Shown: positions 62,701 to 64,000 of the stretch, in pieces
How the letters are laid out: each line of letters begins with the position of its first letter
How positions within the stretch are numbered: position 1 is the stretch's first letter
DNA from: Zhengitettix transpicula
Lineage: Eukaryota; Arthropoda; Insecta; Orthoptera; Tetrigidae
Reading direction: 5' to 3'
NCBI GenBank assembly: GCA_037074705.1
Contig: CM073595.1
Location: 55,795,639-55,859,638 of the forward strand
DNA length: 64,000 nt
Program-made: the position numbers and the translations under genes
The notes under the pieces: generated by a model
What the model saw: only the letters and a program-made list of their open reading frames with translations
Database searches by the model: none
Told to the model about the DNA's origin: nothing

Positions 62701-63576
62701 CTTATATAAGAAAATAATATATTTATGTAGATCAAAAGTATGCAAGTATTAAAAAATGACAATGGTTCCTTATGAATGAATTATTCATAATAAAAACAGC
62801 ACGATTCAGATTCAAACTCAAAGCAATAACTACTGTATTTATGTATGTTATTGTCAATTAAAATTGTTAATAATGGTTTTGTTAAATGTTTTTTGTGTTC
62901 TGATTCTAGATTTGGAAAAAGAATACTATATGTACTCATTTTGTTCTTAAAATACAATATATACATGATTGGTCATAAGTTTCCTGACACCCCATAGAAC
63001 ATGTTTTGTACATCAGGAGATGTATCCAAGAATGTATAAGAGTAAGTGCAGACATCACAGACAGTGAAGTACAGAATAAAAACATCACTCTGTTAGGTGT
63101 GAGACATTAACTGATGGGCACATCATTGTTCCATGGATTTGGTGGAAGAGTTTGTTGACTCATGATTCACAGCATATGATATGGTTGTACCTTGTTTTGC
63201 GACTATATAAATATTTTATGGAGACGGCATGATGCTTTGGCTATTTTTACCACTATGGACTGACCATTAATTATAGTTTACAGCAAAATGACCACAGATA
63301 TTAATGAAAACATTTTATATAATAGCATGCTTCATGCAAAAGCTGTTTGCTTGACTGTTAGCAAACTGAAATAAGTATTTTAGAATGTTAGTACATGACT
63401 AAAACAAATTATAATTAGAAAGTTATGATCTATATATTTGAATTAACAGAGGAAGAATAAGATATTCACCTGATTAAGAAGCAATGTTCCTGCAGGTGCT
63501 GTAGGGATCATTGCTGTTTGATTAGCTTGACCAATAACAACTTGAGCTCCAGCAGATCCATGGTGTGGATGTAAAC
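43242..63576 (-). CDS. BICRA: BICRA/GLTSCR1 orthologue, ncBAF chromatin-remodelling subunit (12 exons, 5' incomplete)
   Basis: Twelve exons join in phase to 2,263 residues plus TGA. The family is the defining subunit of non-canonical BAF (GBAF), which acts in the nucleus with BRD9 and the SWI/SNF ATPase. Seen in order: Gln-rich region (about 105-139), Ser/Thr/Asn/Gln-rich low complexity, Lys-rich block KKKPKKKKKKKK before LDLANIMKLSG (about 343-366), acidic GDEDDMGIYDSEE (about 367-379), a second Lys run VKKKKKKCDR, the GLTSCR1 domain (about 1,726-1,838: TPFTSTNDACKRLIRYHVY ... LDKFRQMMNKYRCLLLMESM ... IMIGRMFVAEEHA), TYDEWEEIQKALG (about 1,920-1,932), and C-terminal VQSAIDSILNLQ and LDEAVRSILTS. 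The domain order matches vertebrate GLTSCR1. The length exceeds human BICRA (about 1,560 aa) even without its N-terminus, which lies beyond base 64,000. Confidence 0.93.
45130..45176. repeat. TA microsatellite
   Basis: A nearly pure TA run at the 3' side of the minus-strand SINE, probably grown from its tail. Confidence 0.95.
45177..45447 (-). mobile_element. tRNA-derived SINE
   Basis: The minus strand starts with a tRNA-like head: A box TGGCCGAGATGG (plus 45,427-45,438) and B box GGTTCAAGTCC (plus 45,384-45,394), between GACCCGG and CTGGGTC ends. A CT-rich body follows (CAGTCTTTCCTTCTTC, CCTTCCTCACTATCC). The tail ends CTCCTAATATTG beside the TA run. The internal promoter is RNA polymerase III type. 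It lies in the BICRA intron 43-45 kb in the same orientation as the gene. A related copy is at 59,826. Confidence 0.8.
45450..45565 (-). repeat. Repeat of the SINE 3' end upstream of it
   Basis: Plus strand 45,533-45,565 (GTATTAGGAG, then CCATTAAGGA and ATAATTTC) resembles the SINE 3' end at 45,179-45,210. This is either a truncated second SINE or a diverged flanking duplication. Confidence 0.5.
45710..45809 (-). CDS. BICRA: BICRA exon, end of GLTSCR1 domain
   Basis: 100 bases, phase 0 in and phase 1 out: REVNTAELIMIGRMFVAEEH then AILEKLREDQKAK. It aligns with the MVMIDRMFIQEE end of the vertebrate domain. Confidence 0.95.
45978..46221 (-). CDS. BICRA: BICRA exon, core of GLTSCR1 domain
   Basis: 244 bases, entering in phase 2 and leaving in phase 0. 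It contains TPFTSTNDACKRLIRYHVYN, QDLEKADEIFEATAKHLLDK and MMNKYRCLLLMESM. Vertebrate GLTSCR1 has the pattern TPF...L..LLPYHVY and NKYRLLLL.ES. This helical region anchors the subunit in ncBAF. The donor is ATG|GTAAGG. Confidence 0.97.
46819..47060 (-). CDS. BICRA: BICRA exon
   Basis: 242 bases, phase 0 in and phase 2 out. It begins VGTQTAEPPGNMLPSCSMSP and ends PLRSTISRSD, with a Pro/Ser basic patch SPPRGVKRPATSP. The donor GACTT|GTAAGT overlaps an apparent in-frame stop that splicing removes. Confidence 0.92.
47498..47980 (-). CDS. BICRA: BICRA exon with poly-Asn tract
   Basis: 483 bases, phase 0 at both ends. It starts VSQQNPSVRYHHQIGNQIIP and ends TSPIQVQ. The centre is Thr-rich, then an Asn/Ser run (NNNNNNNGNNSNN) made largely of AAT/AAC codons that also produces shadow frames on both strands. 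Confidence 0.92.
47981..50820. other. BICRA intron, no feature seen
   Basis: AT-rich intron sequence with no recognisable transposon or RNA gene. Confidence 0.6.
50821..51017. repeat. 33-bp tandem repeat, six copies
   Basis: Units start at 50,821, 50,854, 50,887, 50,920, 50,954 and 50,987. The unit begins TTTACATTCCATAACACTAT and ends AATTGGTTAACTA. The fourth copy is 34 bp and the last is decayed. It is intronic. Confidence 0.92.
51596..51760 (-). CDS. BICRA: BICRA exon
   Basis: 165 bases, phase 0 at both ends. It reads HLKAVQMQIQSIIAKK, LIEEQQRILSTGKVVP and GQHAQGLQF. It is probably helical and Gln-rich. The donor is TTT|GTAAGTAG. Confidence 0.93.
52380..52860 (+). mobile_element. Second Helitron-like copy, truncated
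   Basis: Starts GACACCTGTGGAGCAAATTT and continues through GTCAATGAGATTGAAGTTTC, TATAATTTCAATACATTTCG and ATTGGAGTCTC. It matches the 12,700 element from its left end through one repeat unit. The CTAG right end is not found. It lies in the 4.3-kb BICRA intron. Confidence 0.65.
52916..53047. repeat. Perfect 49-bp inverted repeat
   Basis: The left arm 52,916-52,964 and right arm 52,999-53,047 are exact reverse complements (TCAGGAGTATTTATGCTTCT ... GATGAAATTAGCAT), spaced by 34 bases. It is transcribed with the BICRA intron. A diverged partial copy of the arm lies near 52,873. Confidence 0.9.
53048..53193. repeat. Foldback MITE family 2, right half
   Basis: AGGAGGAGGCTGAGAGCTTC, TGAAAATTTGAAGAACAACC, GCTATCTCTCTTTCC, ACCAATATCGCAATTATTTT and CATATCCTTACTAA match the right half of the 17,537 element. 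Confidence 0.8.
53220..54110. repeat. Nested MITE cluster
   Basis: Several partial copies of related foldback elements follow each other. GGAAAGGAAAGAGACAG lies near 53,311 and GGCTTACCTGAAATTGAGG near 53,532. Right ends occur near 53,630-53,690 (TTTCCTTTCTCTTTCC), 53,808-53,840 and 54,010-54,090 (CTCTCTCTCCCTTTCC then ATAATTATTTTGACAATGTC). A poly-C tract is at about 53,413. Confidence 0.7.
54200..56120. other. BICRA intron, no feature seen
   Basis: AT-rich sequence between the MITE cluster and the large BICRA exon. No gene or defined repeat. Confidence 0.6.
56121..58919 (-). CDS. BICRA: BICRA giant low-complexity exon
   Basis: 2,799 bases (933 codons), phase 0 at both ends. It starts QTPPSSSPHLVSTGTN after TTTGGTTTTCAG and ends QLTPQNQK before GTAATG. 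It is Ser/Thr/Asn/Gln-rich and almost certainly disordered, with a Lys run VKKKKKKCDRIGTKM that may be a nuclear signal. Open frames on the opposite strand (for example 57,064 and 58,438) are shadows. Confidence 0.95.
59422..59646 (-). CDS. BICRA: BICRA exon
   Basis: 225 bases, phase 0 at both ends: GLCSTAANTSASILLQNLGG, HQNSIAAAHSQLTALLAAHG and HHVVLSQLLQ. Ala/Leu/Gln-rich, probably helical. Confidence 0.92.
59700..59800. repeat. TATG / TA microsatellite
   Basis: TATGTATG units merge into TATATAAATATA repeats in a BICRA intron. Confidence 0.9.
59826..60110 (+). mobile_element. tRNA-derived SINE, second copy
   Basis: The tRNA-like head has B box GGTTCGATTCC at 59,925-59,935, preceded by GCCATGGACCAGCACAG. 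The body shares TTTCCTCACTATC and CAATGTGAA with the 45.2-kb SINE. A GT microsatellite follows at 60,111-60,136. It is antisense to BICRA. Confidence 0.7.
60526..60692 (-). CDS. BICRA: BICRA exon, acidic segment
   Basis: 167 bases, phase 1 in and phase 0 out. It reads GIGDEDDMGIYDSEEQPPQL and ends QSPPPIPIQ. It follows directly on the basic block of the preceding exon, giving a basic-then-acidic pair. Confidence 0.93.
61045..61723 (-). CDS. BICRA: BICRA exon with Lys-rich block
   Basis: 679 bases, phase 0 in and phase 1 out. It starts VLRLFAAQGTVQLQQIQT and ends KKKPKKKKKKKKLDLANIMK then LSG. The Lys block is a likely nuclear localisation signal. Confidence 0.93.
62247..62558 (-). CDS. BICRA: BICRA exon with poly-Gln
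   Basis: 312 bases, phase 0 at both ends: VIPGLSSAAPVLVQPNAGSG, then QQQQHQQQQPQQQQQG and a final QQQQ. The donor CAG|GTGCAC sits at the end of a CAG run. Confidence 0.92.
62965..63200. mobile_element. Possible Tc1-like fragment
   Basis: ATTGGTCATAAGTTTCCTGA followed by CACCCC resembles a Tc1/mariner terminal sequence. No partner end or transposase is seen. Confidence 0.2.
63470..63576 (-). CDS. BICRA: BICRA first exon inside the window
   Basis: 107 bases. It enters in phase 1 (two bases complete a codon from an exon beyond the window) and leaves in phase 0. It reads LHPHHGSAGAQVVIGQANQT then AMIPTAPAGTLLLNQ. The gene continues upstream past 64,000. Confidence 0.9.
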
Positions 63577-64000
63577 CTAAAAATTAAATTGAAACATTTT
63601 AACTTTTTACACAAACACAAAGCAAGAGGAACAAAATTGAGAGTTCCAGCAGATTTATAGTATTATTAGACCCATTACCAAAATTCAAAATAATTTTAAG
63701 TTACAGTATGATATAAATATACATAGGAGGGGTGAGACCCTTATTTATCCAAGTAGTTAACAGTGTTTAATTTAATATTTCCCATAAAACAGTCCATAGA
63801 ACATCAATGGGCAATTATTACTTACACAGACGGGCAGATACTGTGAAAATTAATGTGCATTTCTATATATATATTAATAATATTTTGGAATTGTATATGT
63901 GTGAACATAATATAAATCATATATTTTCAAGTAATATACTAAATATTGATTTGAAAAGTCTGAATAAGAGGCCTGCAAAATTTGTACAAATGTAAAGAAA

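Overview
The window is nuclear DNA from an insect-like animal. It is AT-rich, with long introns split by GT-AG sites, microsatellites, and a mixture of hAT, pogo, mariner, Helitron, copia and tRNA-derived SINE debris. A large hemimetabolous genome such as a cockroach or termite would fit, but no sequence here fixes the species.

One gene is securely identified. On the minus strand, 12 exons between 63,576 and 43,242 encode the C-terminal 2,263 residues of a BICRA/BICRAL (GLTSCR1) orthologue, the signature subunit of the non-canonical BAF (GBAF) chromatin remodeller. Splice phases agree at all 11 junctions. The conserved GLTSCR1 domain lies in the exons at 45,978-46,221 and 45,710-45,809, and the stop codon is at 43,242. 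The N-terminus and promoter lie beyond base 64,000.

On the plus strand at the left, three phase-compatible exons (11,631-11,984, 14,242-14,938, 15,472-15,596) encode 392 residues of an unrecognised, serine/threonine/asparagine-rich, probably nuclear protein. Its start and end are not found. A weaker candidate exon lies near 701-868.

The middle falls into two parts. From 16 to 28 kb it is AT-rich and full of decayed transposons: foldback MITEs, a mariner fragment, a small Helitron, a complete-ended hAT with a perfect 8-bp target duplication, a pogo-type transposase with a broken PHD-like finger, and a copia gag-pol fragment. From about 28 to 39 kb the sequence becomes much richer in CpG and nearly repeat-free. 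That block holds a noncoding exon-like segment, a 56-codon membrane-peptide ORF, an NRF1-like promoter cluster, two small candidate exons in matching phase and a microRNA-like hairpin. It is the best place to look for an undescribed transcription unit.

From 39 to 64 kb the BICRA introns and 3' flank carry further MITEs, SINEs, a second Helitron copy, a 33-bp tandem repeat and two notable inverted repeats. No CRISPR array, operon or bacterial-type feature is present.
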